NCBI RefSeq assembly: GCF_947495025.1
Contig: NZ_CANLXG010000002.1
Location: 186,001 to 250,000 of the forward strand
Direction: 5' to 3'
Length of the DNA: 64,000 nt
Origin: an uncultured Roseobacter sp.
GTDB lineage: Bacteria > Pseudomonadota > Alphaproteobacteria > Rhodobacterales > Rhodobacteraceae
Shown here: one piece after another, positions 8,098 to 17,348 of the stretch
Position numbering within the stretch: the stretch's first letter is position 1
Layout of the letters: each line of letters starts with the position of its first letter
Made by a program: the position numbers and the translations under genes
Notes under the pieces: generated by a model
The model's input: only the letters and a program-made list of their open reading frames with translations
What the model was told of the DNA's origin: nothing
The model's database searches: none

Positions 8098-9441
8098 ATG
8101 CCCACCCGTGCCGCCCTTTCCCACATCCCTGGCCCTCCTGTTCCGCCGGTCATCGGCCACACCCTGACTATCGCGCGCGACAGCTATGGCACGCAGCAGG
8201 AATACATCCGGCGCTACGGCGACGTTTACAAAACCAGAATGCTCGGGGTCTGGCGGGTGAATATGTGCGGGCCAGATGCGCTGGAATACGTCCTGATGGA
8301 TCAGGAGAAAAACTTCTCCTCCGAAGGTGGGTGGGACGCACTGGCGCGCATCTATCCCGGTGGTCTGATCCTCCAGGACTTTGATCACCACCGACAGAAC
8401 AGGCGCATAATGAATTCGGCATTCCGGGCTTCGGCGATCCGGGATTATCGGGACCGCATGGCGGAAACGATGGCTGACCTGGTGACGACCTGGCCCAAGG
8501 ACACGCCGTTCTGTTTTTATACCGCGATCAAGGATCTGACGCTGCGCGTCGGCGGCGCCGTGTTCATGGGTTTGCCGCTGGACGGTGATCTGGCAAAGCG
8601 CATCAACCGGGCGATCACTGATGAAATCCGCGCGTCGGTCACGCCGATCCGTCAGCCTTTTCCTCTGACACCGATGTGGCACGGTGTGCGCGGCCGGGAT
8701 TTTCTGCGCGAAACCTTCCGGACAATGATCCCCGAGCGGCGCGCCAAAGGGGGAGATGATTTCTTCTCCCGCATGTGCCTGGCGCAGGATGAAGACGGCA
8801 AAGTCTGGACCGAGGATGAGATCCTGAACCAGTTCAACCTGCTGATCATGGCAGCCCACGACACGACGGCAACATCGCTTTCTGTGATGATGGCCGCACT
8901 TGGCAGCCATCCGGACTGGCAGAAACGTATTCTGCGCGAGGTAGCGGCACTGGGTAAGGGCCCTCTGGACGAGGAGGCCCTGAGCAGCATGACCGAAACC
9001 GACAAGGTTTTCCGCGAAGCGCTGCGCCTTGTGCCGCCGGTCCCGTTCATTCCCCGCAAGGCGTTGCGGGATTTCCACTGGCACGGCTACGATATCCCCG
9101 CGGGCACTTCGCTGGCGCTCAACCCCGGGGTAACGATGCTGTCGCCGGACCTCTACACAAACCCTGATACCTTCGACCCGGACCGTTTTTCACCCGAGCG
9201 TGCCGAGGACCAGCGTCACCGTTTTGCCTGGACGCCATTCGGCGGCGGCGCCCACAAGTGTATCGGCATGCATTTTGCGCGGATGCAGGTGAAGCTATTC
9301 GTTGCGACCCTTCTGCGGGATCACCATGTGGTCCTGCCCCATGGCGCACCGGACTGGCAACGGATGCCGATCCCGAAACCGAAAGGTGGTTTGCCGATCG
9401 TGCTTCGAAAGGGCGATCAGCATTTGCGCATGGCCGCCTGA
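8098..9441 (+). CDS. cytochrome P450
   Basis: A 447-residue soluble P450 with all hallmark elements: the oxygen-activation helix AHDTTA (residues 253-258), the ExxR motif E307-A-L-R310 and the haem loop FGGGAHKCIG with ligand Cys388. The proline-rich start (HIPGPPVPPVIGH) and haem loop resemble the CYP51/CYP26/CYP120-like branch more than common soluble bacterial P450s. There is no membrane anchor. No ferredoxin or reductase is adjacent, so redox partners must be encoded elsewhere. The 3' end overlaps the convergent PhzF-like gene by 25 bp. The substrate is unknown; a sterol, terpenoid or fatty acid type is plausible from family trends only. Confidence 0.92.
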   Translation: MPTRAALSHIPGPPVPPVIGHTLTIARDSYGTQQEYIRRYGDVYKTRMLGVWRVNMCGPDALEYVLMDQEKNFSSEGGWDALARIYPGGLILQDFDHHRQNRRIMNSAFRASAIRDYRDRMAETMADLVTTWPKDTPFCFYTAIKDLTLRVGGAVFMGLPLDGDLAKRINRAITDEIRASVTPIRQPFPLTPMWHGVRGRDFLRETFRTMIPERRAKGGDDFFSRMCLAQDEDGKVWTEDEILNQFNLLIMAAHDTTATSLSVMMAALGSHPDWQKRILREVAALGKGPLDEEALSSMTETDKVFREALRLVPPVPFIPRKALRDFHWHGYDIPAGTSLALNPGVTMLSPDLYTNPDTFDPDRFSPERAEDQRHRFAWTPFGGGAHKCIGMHFARMQVKLFVATLLRDHHVVLPHGAPDWQRMPIPKPKGGLPIVLRKGDQHLRMAA

Positions 9442-10319
9442 TCCGCCGGGGGGAATGTCACCTGACCCGACATCACAACCGTTCCGGCGCCGCTGACTTC
9501 AACACCTGAAATCGCATCGCGTGCTCCCAGCACGCGCACCTGCGCACGACCCGGACGGCCCATGCCATCGCCCTGCGCGGCAACAAATTCCGGGCGACTG
9601 ATATGACCACCCTGCCAGAGGAACGCAGCCATCGCGCCCGTCGCCGATCCGGTAAAGGGATCCTCGGGCGGACTGGGCGGAGCAATCAGCAGGCGGCTGA
9701 TGGTATCACTTCCCTCCGGAGTATCGTGCCGGGTCACCCAGAAGGGTTCCATCATATCCGTGCCCGGTTGCCCCAGATGATCAGCAAACCGGCGCAGTGC
9801 TGCAGCATCCAGTTCCAGGCTGTCCAGAACAGCCCTGTCTTTCAGCAGTGTTATGCAGAATGGCAGACCCGTCGACACAATCTGCGGGGGTGCAATGATG
9901 TCCTCTGGACTGATCCCGCCGACAGCGGCGACAAGGTCTTCCGGTAACCGCTGACCAAAGACCGGCGCATTCTGCGTCATTTTCACCCGGTTCCCCTGAA
10001 CGGACACGGGGATATTGCCGGCCAGGGTTTCCAGCACCAGATCCCCGTCTCCGATTATGTTCCGCGCACGCAGGGCGACAACCGTGGCAATTGTCGGGTG
10101 ACCGGCAAACGGGATTTCGCGGCTGGCCAGAAAATACCGCACGCGCAGATCGGCGACTTCAGACGGCCCGGTAAAAGTACATTCAACCAGTGATGTTTCC
10201 CGCACATATGCCATGCAGAGATCGTCGGGCAGACCGGCTCCGTCGTGCACAACGGCACATCCGTTTCCGCCAAAGGGCACATCAGAAAAGGCGTCGACCC
10301 AATCAAAACTGAACTGCAT
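9417..10319 (-). CDS. PhzF-family isomerase
   Basis: A 300-residue member of the PhzF (diaminopimelate-epimerase-like) fold. The N-terminal VDAFSDVPFGGNGCAVV, the conserved glutamate in ETSLVECTF, and FAGHPTIAT are typical, as is the PFTGSATGA glycine-rich loop near the C-terminus. PhzF itself isomerises a phenazine precursor, but most homologues lie outside phenazine pathways and have unknown substrates; none of the other phz genes is here. I chose the second ATG (MQFSFDW) because a GGAG lies just before it; an upstream in-frame ATG at 10331 would add four residues. Confidence 0.85.
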   Translation of the reverse strand: MQFSFDWVDAFSDVPFGGNGCAVVHDGAGLPDDLCMAYVRETSLVECTFTGPSEVADLRVRYFLASREIPFAGHPTIATVVALRARNIIGDGDLVLETLAGNIPVSVQGNRVKMTQNAPVFGQRLPEDLVAAVGGISPEDIIAPPQIVSTGLPFCITLLKDRAVLDSLELDAAALRRFADHLGQPGTDMMEPFWVTRHDTPEGSDTISRLLIAPPSPPEDPFTGSATGAMAAFLWQGGHISRPEFVAAQGDGMGRPGRAQVRVLGARDAISGVEVSGAGTVVMSGQVTFPPADQAAMRKC

Positions 10320-10331
10320 ACCAGGCTCCAT

Positions 10332-10362
10332 GAAAAAAGGCCGCAGGGAACTGCGGCCTTTT
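10332..10362 (-). terminator. terminator after DUF1150/hsp20 genes
   Basis: An AAAAGGCCGCAG / CTGCGGCCTTTT hairpin with a short loop lies between the DUF1150 gene and the PhzF-like gene. It ends the heat-shock unit and nearly touches the PhzF start, so PhzF translation may start on a transcript whose promoter lies in or just beyond this hairpin. Confidence 0.8.
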
Positions 10363-10388
10363 CAGAATTCAACGTTCCGGTGTCGGGG

Positions 10389-10613
10389 TCAATGCACCGC
10401 GACGGGTGCATAATCGTTCTGACGCGCAAGCCGGAACGCCAGTTTGCGGTCCGCAACCAGTGCCAGCTGCTGGCCCTCGGCGTCATGAACGGCGTAGAGG
10501 TGCTCAAACCCTTCAACCTGACCCTGAACTTCATCAGGCAGTTCTGCCACATCCACGGTCTTTACATAGACAATGCGGGTCGCTTCGGGTGCTGAATCAA
10601 ATGCTTCTGTCAT
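10389..10613 (-). CDS. DUF1150 family protein
   Basis: A 74-residue acidic protein containing VKTVDVAELPDEV and LYAVHDAEGQQLALVADR, which match the DUF1150 family found in alphaproteobacteria, normally beside a small heat-shock protein gene. It follows hsp20 with a 3-bp gap, so it is co-expressed under the same heat-shock promoter. No enzymatic motif is visible, and a role in the heat response is inferred from position only. Confidence 0.88.
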   Translation of the reverse strand: MTEAFDSAPEATRIVYVKTVDVAELPDEVQGQVEGFEHLYAVHDAEGQQLALVADRKLAFRLARQNDYAPVAVH

Positions 10614-10616
10614 GTC

Positions 10617-11030
10617 TTACCCCTTCTTGATGCTGATCGTCTGAACGACCTTCTGTGGCCGCGCGCGGGTCAGATCCACGTGCAGCAGGCCGTTTTCCAT
10701 CACGGCCTCGCCCACGTCGACGCCGTCTGCCAGAACAAAACTCCGCTGGAACTGCCGTGCAGCGATCCCGCGATGCAGGAAAATCCGCCCCTCGCTGTCG
10801 TCCGTCTGCCGTCCCCGGATGACCAGCTGGCGGTCTTCTACAGTGATCGACAGATCGTCTTCGGCAAAACCGGCCACCGCCAGCGTGATACGATAGGAAA
10901 AATCAGAGGTCTGTTCGATATTGAAAGGCGGATAGCCTTCGTTGCCGGATTTGGCGGTACGCTCAAGCAGGCGCTCCAGCTGCTCAAAACCCAGCATATG
11001 GGGATAAGATCCCAGCGTCATTTTCGTCAT
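10617..11030 (-). CDS. Hsp20/alpha-crystallin small heat-shock protein
   Basis: A 137-residue IbpA-like holdase. The alpha-crystallin domain spans about residues 33-130 with the conserved AVAGFAEDDLSI and the L-x-V-D-L strand near the C-terminus (GLLHVDLTR). Such proteins bind unfolding proteins and hold them for DnaK/ClpB. An AAGGA ribosome site precedes the ATG. A good sigma32-type promoter (11096-11124) lies upstream, leaving a leader of about 60 nt in which an RNA thermometer is conceivable but not demonstrated. It heads a two-gene unit with DUF1150. Confidence 0.92.
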   Translation of the reverse strand: MTKMTLGSYPHMLGFEQLERLLERTAKSGNEGYPPFNIEQTSDFSYRITLAVAGFAEDDLSITVEDRQLVIRGRQTDDSEGRIFLHRGIAARQFQRSFVLADGVDVGEAVMENGLLHVDLTRARPQKVVQTISIKKG

Positions 11031-11095
11031 ACGACACGTCCTTTGTGGTCAAGCGACAGTCATTCAGGGCCCCTTTTTGGCGACACCTGAGGTGA

Positions 11096-11124
11096 ATATG
11101 GGGAGCATCCTTTGATGACGCAAG
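11096..11124 (-). promoter_or_regulatory. sigma32 (RpoH)-type promoter of hsp20
   Basis: Read on the minus strand, CTTGCG is followed after 15 bases by CCCCATAT. This agrees closely with the RpoH consensus CTTGAA-N13-15-CCCCATNT. It is placed correctly for hsp20, with a predicted transcript start near 11090. Confidence 0.8.
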
Positions 11125-11188
11125 GGCTAGGCGGTTTGTCTGCGACACCCTATGTTATGTTCACTGCAGCTTTGGAATCACGCATGAC

Positions 11189-11413
11189 ATGAATGCCCCC
11201 TCGGATCTGTCGATGAAAACCGATGAGGTGCTGCGCGTGGAACTTGAGGTTTTCCGCCGTGAGCACCGCGACCTGGATGAAGCGATCCACGCGCTGGTCG
11301 AGAAAGGCGTGAGTGATCAGCTGACCCTGCAACGGCTGAAAAAGCGCAAGCTGCGGCTGAAAGACCTGATTGCACAGATCGAAGACCGCCTGACGCCCGA
11401 CATCATTGCCTGA
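11189..11413 (+). CDS. YdcH/DUF465 family protein
   Basis: A 74-residue, highly charged helical protein with the DUF465 pattern: VFRREHRDLDEAIHALVEKG followed by LKKRKLRLKDLIAQIE. Members form short coiled-coil hairpins and have no known activity. It is divergent from hsp20 (158 bp between starts) and precedes purE by 57 bp. A second, shorter DUF465 gene occurs at 55595-55759. Confidence 0.85.
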   Translation: MNAPSDLSMKTDEVLRVELEVFRREHRDLDEAIHALVEKGVSDQLTLQRLKKRKLRLKDLIAQIEDRLTPDIIA

Positions 11414-11470
11414 CCCCTGGTTTTGGCTATAGTGCCGCTTCGCAAGTCACGGGCGTAAGGGGCCTTTTTC

Positions 11471-11959
11471 ATGACCACCGTATCTGTCGGAATCATTATG
11501 GGCAGCCAGTCGGACTGGCCCACAATGTCCGAAGCAGCCGATATTATGGACGAACTGGGCGTCGCCTTTGAAAAACGCATCGTCTCTGCGCACCGGACGC
11601 CTGACCGCCTGTGGGACTATGGCAAAACGGCCGTGGACCGCGGGTTGCAGGTGATTATTGCAGGTGCAGGTGGGGCGGCGCATCTGCCTGGTATGATGGC
11701 CTCGAAAACCCGCGTGCCGGTGATCGGTGTACCGGTTCAGACGCGCGCTCTTTCGGGCGTCGATTCGCTCTATTCCATCCTCCAGATGCCCCGCGGCTAT
11801 CCGGTCGCGACGATGGCCATCGGGGCCGCCGGTGCGAAAAATGCCGGGCTGATGGCGGCAGGTATCCTGGCTCTGCAGGACCAGGATCTGGCGCAACGCC
11901 TCGACGCCTGGCGCGCAGCCCTTTCTGCATCAATTCCGGAGAGCCCCGTCGATGAGTAA
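11471..11959 (+). CDS. purE: N5-carboxyaminoimidazole ribonucleotide mutase
   Basis: Class I PurE converts N5-CAIR to CAIR in purine synthesis. The 162-residue length fits; the active-site motif GSQSDWPTM, the histidine-containing [10 protein letters not shown] loop and [11 protein letters not shown] are all intact. It precedes purK, whose start overlaps by 8 bp, so the two successive enzymes are translated together. A DUF465 gene lies just upstream on the same strand. Confidence 0.96.
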   Translation: MTTVSVGIIMGSQSDWPTMSEAADIMDELGVAFEKRIVSAHRTPDRLWDYGKTAVDRGLQVIIAGAGGAAHLPGMMASKTRVPVIGVPVQTRALSGVDSLYSILQMPRGYPVATMAIGAAGAKNAGLMAAGILALQDQDLAQRLDAWRAALSASIPESPVDE

Positions 11960-13019
11960 CCCGCTGCCCGTCGGGGCGACAATTGGCATTCTGGGCGGTG
12001 GCCAGCTTGGCCGCATGCTGTCTGTCGCGGCCGCCCGCCTTGGACTTCGGGCCCACGTGTTTGAACCGGGTGCGGGCGCGCCCGCCGGTCATGTTTCGGA
12101 AGTGGTTACCACCGCATCTTATGACGACGCGCAGGCTTTGACCGCTTTTGCAAAAAGCGTCAGCGTGGTCACCTATGAGTTCGAGAACATCCCGACGGCC
12201 GCGCTGGATGTGATCGAAAACATTGTGCCCATCCGACCGGGACGCGAGGCGCTGCGCATCAGCCAGGACCGACTGACGGAAAAGACATTTCTCCAGGATC
12301 TCGGCCTTCAGGTCGCCCCTTTCGCAGGTGTGTCAGACCGGGCCGGTCTTGACGTGGCACTGGAACAGGCGGGCACGCCCTCTATCCTGAAAACGCGCCG
12401 GTTCGGCTACGACGGCAAGGGCCAGTCGCGGCTGATGTCACCGTCAGATGCGGACACTGCGTTCCGGGAGATGGGCGGCGAGGCGGCTGTTCTTGAAGGG
12501 TTTGTGAACTTTACCCATGAGGTTTCCGTGATCGCGGCCCGCAGTGAAAACGGCGATGTGGCCTGTTTCGATCCGGGCGAAAACGTACACCGTGACGGCA
12601 TTCTTCACACCACAACTGTTCCCGCACGGCTGAGCGCGTCACAGCGCACCGATGCCGTTCTTATGGCAGCGAAAATCCTCAATGCCCTGGACTACGTCGG
12701 TGTTCTGGGTGTCGAGCTTTTTGTGACACCGGGCGGGCTGATCGTGAATGAAATCGCGCCACGGGTTCACAACTCCGGCCACTGGACCCAGAACGGCTGT
12801 GCCGTAGACCAGTTCGAGCAACACATTCGCGCCGTCGCAGGCTGGCCACTGGGAGACGGCTCGCGCTATGCGGATGTTGTGATGGAGAACCTTATCGGAG
12901 ACGACATGCACAGGGTGCCGCAAATCGCCCGGGAAAAAGACGCTGCACTGCATCTCTATGGCAAAGCCGATATCAAGCCGGGCCGGAAAATGGGTCATGT
13001 CAACCGGATCGCCCGCTGA
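11952..13019 (+). CDS. purK: 5-(carboxyamino)imidazole ribonucleotide synthase
   Basis: PurK uses ATP and bicarbonate to carboxylate AIR to N5-CAIR, the substrate of PurE. The 355-residue protein has the N-terminal [12 protein letters not shown] motif, ATP-grasp elements ([14 protein letters not shown], then [14 protein letters not shown]) and a normal length. The 8-bp overlap with purE supports operon expression. It ends 11 bp from the convergent phnM-like gene with no obvious terminator between them. Confidence 0.95.
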   Translation: MSNPLPVGATIGILGGGQLGRMLSVAAARLGLRAHVFEPGAGAPAGHVSEVVTTASYDDAQALTAFAKSVSVVTYEFENIPTAALDVIENIVPIRPGREALRISQDRLTEKTFLQDLGLQVAPFAGVSDRAGLDVALEQAGTPSILKTRRFGYDGKGQSRLMSPSDADTAFREMGGEAAVLEGFVNFTHEVSVIAARSENGDVACFDPGENVHRDGILHTTTVPARLSASQRTDAVLMAAKILNALDYVGVLGVELFVTPGGLIVNEIAPRVHNSGHWTQNGCAVDQFEQHIRAVAGWPLGDGSRYADVVMENLIGDDMHRVPQIAREKDAALHLYGKADIKPGRKMGHVNRIAR

Positions 13020-13030
13020 TCCTGTGAATT

Positions 13031-14206
13031 TCAGGTAAACAGGCGGGATCCGAGCTCGCCCGACAGAAAGGTGAAACTGCCCCCCGCAAGGGAGGCAGCG
13101 ACCCGGCGGGTTTTCTCGTGGAGGATAACGATATCAGCCCGTTTCCCGGCGTCCAGGGTGCCTCTGTCGTGAAGGCCAAGCGCCTTTGCAGGACCGTGCG
13201 AGACCAGCGACCACGCACCGGCAAAGTCGGTCACGCCGCTGTCTGCCAGCATGAGCGCCGCGCGGCGCGGGCTGGGGTAGTGATAGTCCGACGCCAGCGC
13301 ATCACAGAGCCCCATCGCCACAAGTTCCACCGCGCTCGCGTTTCCCTTGTGCGAACCTCCGCGCACGACGTTCGGCGCGCCGAGGATGATCGTATCGCCC
13401 GTTTCCCGGGCGGCCTCGGCGGCTTCGGCTGTTTCCGGAAACTCGGCCAGTCTGGCACCCCGTGCATTCCAGGCGCTTCGTTCTGCCGCTGTATTGTCGT
13501 CATGGCTGCCCATAAGCACATTTCTTTCGGCCAGCCGTCCACACAGACGGTCCAGCGCCGCCGGCACATCAGCACGGCGCGCATGCAGTTCAAGCAACAT
13601 CTCAAAATGGGCGTCCGGATTGCGCCCCGCCTTGAGAGCCTGGCCCGTCAGACGAGGTGGCCGCCGCCCTTCGGCGAGACGGTCATGCGGCAGATGATCA
13701 TTGAACACGACGTAGTCCACACTCCAGTCCCGGAGCTTGTCGGGCAGGTCTTCGTACAGGTCCAGAAGGTGCATCTCGAGGCGCAGTTGCGCGCGGATAT
13801 CTGTATCCAGCGTCGGCGCTGTATCCCGGATCGCCTCAAAGACCTTTTCGGCAAACTCCGGACCACGCACCCCACCTTCCCAGCTCACAAACTGCGCCAG
13901 AACACCGGTGGTAATGCCATTCGCCGCAAGCTCTGCGGCTGTTGCCACAAGACCTTCGGACATCTGCTTCATTGCCCCCCGCCGTGGTGCCAGATGCCGC
14001 TCAAACGCGTCTCCGTGCAGATCAACGATACCCGGCAAAACGAGAAACCCGCTCAGGTCGACAGGCCGCCCGACAGGTTCCTCCGCGATGAATCCACCGG
14101 CAAATGACAGTGTGTCGTGCTCCAGCCCCCGGGGCCGCAGAACGCGGGCATTTACAAGATCAAGGCTTACCAACTGCAGTTCCCACCCCTGGCATACAGC
14201 TGCCAT
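13031..14206 (-). CDS. phnM: alpha-D-ribose 1-methylphosphonate 5-triphosphate diphosphatase-like (PhnM)
   Basis: An amidohydrolase-superfamily protein of about 391 residues. The metal motif is [14 protein letters not shown], with [18 protein letters not shown] and the late [17 protein letters not shown] segment typical of PhnM. In the C-P lyase pathway PhnM releases pyrophosphate from ribose-phosphonate triphosphate. No other phn gene is in the window, so this may be an isolated paralogue with another substrate. The start is uncertain: the ATG at 14206 overlaps the upstream lipase gene by 47 bp, and a TTG at 14173, preceded by GGTGGGA, is an alternative. Confidence 0.82.
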   Translation of the reverse strand: MAAVCQGWELQLVSLDLVNARVLRPRGLEHDTLSFAGGFIAEEPVGRPVDLSGFLVLPGIVDLHGDAFERHLAPRRGAMKQMSEGLVATAAELAANGITTGVLAQFVSWEGGVRGPEFAEKVFEAIRDTAPTLDTDIRAQLRLEMHLLDLYEDLPDKLRDWSVDYVVFNDHLPHDRLAEGRRPPRLTGQALKAGRNPDAHFEMLLELHARRADVPAALDRLCGRLAERNVLMGSHDDNTAAERSAWNARGARLAEFPETAEAAEAARETGDTIILGAPNVVRGGSHKGNASAVELVAMGLCDALASDYHYPSPRRAALMLADSGVTDFAGAWSLVSHGPAKALGLHDRGTLDAGKRADIVILHEKTRRVAASLAGGSFTFLSGELGSRLFT

Positions 14207-14957
14207 CCGGACAGCCCAGCTGTCCAAGTACCGCATCAAGCCAGCTGAGAGAATGGTCAAATTCGCCGGCACCGAGAAAGGCCACCGTCTGCGCAATTAC
14301 ACGCGGGTTGTTCATCATAAAGGTATGCGTCACAGGCAGTACAATATGGTCCCGCATACCTGAAACCCGGGTTGACGCCACAGACACCTTGCCATCGTCA
14401 CGCCCGGGAAGAAGCGAGGAGAAGTACGGGTTCAGTGACTGATCACCGGCGATCACACCAAGCTGAAAATTCACTGGGGGCAGACTGCGCGGGAGCGAGT
14501 CCGGTCCTGTTCCCAGTTGCGCACCGGCCGGGCCATTGATCCAGTCAAAAGCCTCGATGTCATCCAGTGCGTCAACCAGTTCGCTGCCCTGATTGGGCGG
14601 TGCCAGCATGACGACGCGGCCAATGGGCGCCTCGGGGTTGGCAGCTGCCCACTGGCGCACGAGGATGCCACCCATAGAATGGGTCACAAAATCAACTGTA
14701 TTGCGTGGACCGCAGGACGAAACCGCATCCGGAACAGTGCGCCGGACCAGTTCCTCGACCTCAGCTGACGTGGACGGATATCCGGGACGGACAACCTGAT
14801 AGCCTTCGGATGCCAGTGCTGCCTCCATCAGTGCAAAAGAAAACTCTGTACGCGCAAGACCGTGCAGCAAAACCACACAACGCGCCTGCGCCGGGGCGGC
14901 CAGGCCCCAGAACAGCGATACGACAACCAAAAGAACGCCTGCGTGTCTCATGATCAT
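14160..14957 (-). CDS. secreted lipase/alpha-beta hydrolase
   Basis: A 265-residue protein with an N-terminal signal peptide ([17 protein letters not shown], cleavage around APAQA-R), then an alpha/beta hydrolase starting [10 protein letters not shown]. The nucleophile elbow is THSMGG and the region resembles triacylglycerol lipase/PGAP1-like esterases. The protein is probably periplasmic or exported. Two nearby ATGs (14957 and 14951) are equally possible because neither has a clear ribosome site. It is followed by phnM with overlapping ends and is divergent from a Nudix gene. The substrate is unknown. Confidence 0.82.
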   Translation of the reverse strand: MIMRHAGVLLVVVSLFWGLAAPAQARCVVLLHGLARTEFSFALMEAALASEGYQVVRPGYPSTSAEVEELVRRTVPDAVSSCGPRNTVDFVTHSMGGILVRQWAAANPEAPIGRVVMLAPPNQGSELVDALDDIEAFDWINGPAGAQLGTGPDSLPRSLPPVNFQLGVIAGDQSLNPYFSSLLPGRDDGKVSVASTRVSGMRDHIVLPVTHTFMMNNPRVIAQTVAFLGAGEFDHSLSWLDAVLGQLGCPDGSCMPGVGTAVGKP

Positions 14958-15025
14958 TGAGATAGGCGCAATTGCACCGTTACAAAAGAATGACGTCACG
15001 CGAAATTGCGGGGAATAAGATTCGG

Positions 15026-15481
15026 ATGACTTCAAAAACGCCTCGTATCGCTGTGCGTGCTGTCATTGTGCATGAAGGCCGGCTGCTTATCGTCAACGCC
15101 TGGCCAGACGGCAAAAGCGATCTCATGTGCGCACCGGGTGGCGGTGCAGACCCGGGCACCAGTCTGCCCGAAAATCTCGCGCGCGAGGTGTATGAAGAAA
15201 CCGGCCTGAGCATCGAGGTCGGTGTACCCTGTATGGTCAACGAGTTTCACGACCCGCGTATCGGCTTTCACCAGATCGAAGTGTTTTTCCGTTGTTGCAT
15301 TGTTGGTGACGCAAGAATTGACCACGACTGGCGGGATCCGGAGAACATTGTCGATCAGCACATGTGGGTTACTGCCGATGAGCTGGATTCCGTGCGCTTA
15401 AAGCCAGACGGATTGCGCAGAGTTGCATTTTCCGATGATGAGACCGCTATTTACGACCCGCTTGAGACGATTGTGATGTAA
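15026..15481 (+). CDS. Nudix hydrolase
   Basis: A 151-residue Nudix protein. The Nudix box runs from GGADPGT to REVYEETGL; the box's first glutamate position is Thr, but the catalytic REVYEE core is intact. Substrates are nucleoside-diphosphate-linked compounds and cannot be specified. I start at the ATG with GGGGAA eight bases upstream, which removes 18 unlikely residues. It is divergent from the lipase gene, and its last 35 bp overlap the convergent EamA transporter gene. Confidence 0.85.
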   Translation: MTSKTPRIAVRAVIVHEGRLLIVNAWPDGKSDLMCAPGGGADPGTSLPENLAREVYEETGLSIEVGVPCMVNEFHDPRIGFHQIEVFFRCCIVGDARIDHDWRDPENIVDQHMWVTADELDSVRLKPDGLRRVAFSDDETAIYDPLETIVM

Positions 15482-16295
15482 CCGCCAGAGCGATTCCGCC
15501 AAGAACAAGAGTGGCGGCGACGACAACCTGAATGGCAACGGGTTCTCCGAGAAGCACAGCACCGCCGGCGATCGCGATTACCGGAACGCTCAGCTGGACG
15601 ACTGCTGCGACCGTCTGTTGCAGCTGCGGCAGAACCAGATACCACAGTGCATACCCCAGACCCGATGTCAGCGCGCCGCAGATCAGCGCGAGCAGGTATC
15701 CCGACGCCGTCACGTTCCTGTCCGGTGCCAGCAAAAAGAGTAACATGACTGGCAGACACAATAAAAAATTTGCACCGGTCATTGCCAGAGGGTCAGCAGC
15801 AGAACGGCCCGAGATCGTGTAGACGGCCCACCCGAGCCCTGCCAGTACCATAAAGGCCGCACCCACGATATCGGTCGGAGCAGCGTCACCGGGCCACAAA
15901 ACAAGAAGTAACCCCGAAAAAGCGACGGCGGCCCCCGTCATCTGACGCAGCGTCGGGACCGAGCCGGTCAGAGCGCTGTGCGAAAACATCGTAATCTGCA
16001 CAACGCCGAAAAGGATCAGAGCGCCAAGGCCTGCGTCCAGCGTCAGATAGGCCAGTGAAAATCCAATCATGTAGACGGCAAGGCTCAGCGCACCTACCGC
16101 CCTCTGATGCGGGCTGAATGCGTTTCCCTTTCCGCTGATTGCCAGAATTGCTGCGAGCACACTGGCACCTGCCAGCACACGCAGCAGCGCAAAACTGTAA
16201 GGGTCGGAAGCGCCTGTATCGACTGCCAGCCTGGTCAGCAGCGAATTGGAGGCGAAAGCCACCATAGTGACAACGGTCAGCAGTATCAGGCGCAT
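15447..16295 (-). CDS. EamA/DMT-family transporter
   Basis: A 282-residue integral membrane protein with about ten hydrophobic helices in two EamA repeats, for example in residues 1-30, 60-90 and the C-terminal [16 protein letters not shown] helix. Drug/metabolite transporters of this type export amino acids, nucleosides or other small molecules. No neighbouring gene indicates the substrate. The 3' end overlaps the convergent Nudix gene by 35 bp. Confidence 0.88.
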   Translation of the reverse strand: MRLILLTVVTMVAFASNSLLTRLAVDTGASDPYSFALLRVLAGASVLAAILAISGKGNAFSPHQRAVGALSLAVYMIGFSLAYLTLDAGLGALILFGVVQITMFSHSALTGSVPTLRQMTGAAVAFSGLLLVLWPGDAAPTDIVGAAFMVLAGLGWAVYTISGRSAADPLAMTGANFLLCLPVMLLFLLAPDRNVTASGYLLALICGALTSGLGYALWYLVLPQLQQTVAAVVQLSVPVIAIAGGAVLLGEPVAIQVVVAATLVLGGIALAVTSQSSQAGRK

Positions 16296-16407
16296 TGCTT
16301 CCGATTAGCTGTTCGCATCAATGCGGCCAAGTACAATGTTCAGTTCACCAGACACCGTGCCGCAAATGTGATCACCCGGAAAACGGCCGACAAAACCGGA
16401 AGTTTTT

Positions 16408-17148
16408 CTATCGTTGCAGAGGCAATATGACTTTGACCCGCGTACCGCGGCCATCTCCGGCACTGCTCAGGGAAATCGAGCCGCCGTAGCGCAATGCGAT
16501 TTTTCGCGCGATTGCGAGCCCCATACCGCTTCCTTCGACTTCATCGCGGGGGCGCAATGTGGTCATTGCGTCCATAACCTGGTTGCGGAAATCTTCGGGA
16601 ATACCCGGACCATCGTCGCTGACACACAGGACAACACCGTCCTTTTCCTCATGCGCAGAAACGATGATTTTTCCCGCATCGCCATCGTGATGCTTGACTG
16701 CATTGGATATCAGGGCCGTCAGCAGGGTCAGGATGTCGCGCTCGCCAATCCGGACATGAGTGCAGTCAAAAGCGCTCACAAGCCTGAACCCACCGGGCAG
16801 AATTACCTCATCCAGCACCTCTTCGAGTACGCCCGCCAGATCCGCGGACACCATGTCCTGCATCCGCCCGACACGGGAGAACGTCAGAAGATCCACAAGC
16901 ATGCGATCCAGCCGTCCGGTATGCCTGTTCATCAGCTCGATATTCCGGCCGATCGGACCATCCATCCGAACACCGGCTTCGGAAAGATCTTCTTCGATCC
17001 ATTGTGGCAGTTCGATCAGGGCCCGGACGGAATTCCGGACATCGTGACTGATAAGATAGACGAAATCCTCGAACTCCTTCGACGCGCGAGCACTATCCGC
17101 GGGAACGGACCGGTCCGCATTGTCCGAAATCATATCAGGGTAATTCAT
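16408..17148 (-). CDS. soluble sensor histidine kinase (no input domain)
   Basis: A 246-residue transmitter. The H-box is FVYLISHDVRNSVRALIE with phospho-acceptor His35; ATPase motifs are the N-box (ALISNAVKH), G1 (VSDDGPGIP) and G2 (GSGMGLAIARKIALRYGGSI). There is no membrane segment and fewer than 30 residues precede the H-box, so no PAS, GAF or periplasmic sensor is encoded. A GAGG site five bases before the ATG fixes the start. It is divergent from the receiver protein at 17349, a likely cognate. Signals may come through a partner protein. Confidence 0.9.
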   Translation of the reverse strand: MNYPDMISDNADRSVPADSARASKEFEDFVYLISHDVRNSVRALIELPQWIEEDLSEAGVRMDGPIGRNIELMNRHTGRLDRMLVDLLTFSRVGRMQDMVSADLAGVLEEVLDEVILPGGFRLVSAFDCTHVRIGERDILTLLTALISNAVKHHDGDAGKIIVSAHEEKDGVVLCVSDDGPGIPEDFRNQVMDAMTTLRPRDEVEGSGMGLAIARKIALRYGGSISLSSAGDGRGTRVKVILPLQR

Positions 17149-17348
17149 AGACTGGACCTCAGAATTCAGTGTGAAGGTGGTGGTAACAGGCAGCCTTGAA
17201 CACTCGGTTAACAGCGCCGCTCTGCCGGGAAACATCACCGGACAACGCTCTGTAAACCTCTTGAGCCTACAAGAGCGCCATCGCAGGGCGCCCCATTCAA
17301 CCGGATGCGGGCTGCACAAAGACACAACGCAAACCCCGAGGAACGCAC

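Noticed and set aside
9417..10319. Phenazine biosynthesis locus
   Set aside because: Only a PhzF-fold gene is present; no phzA-E or phzG homologue occurs nearby, and most PhzF-like proteins are unrelated to phenazines.
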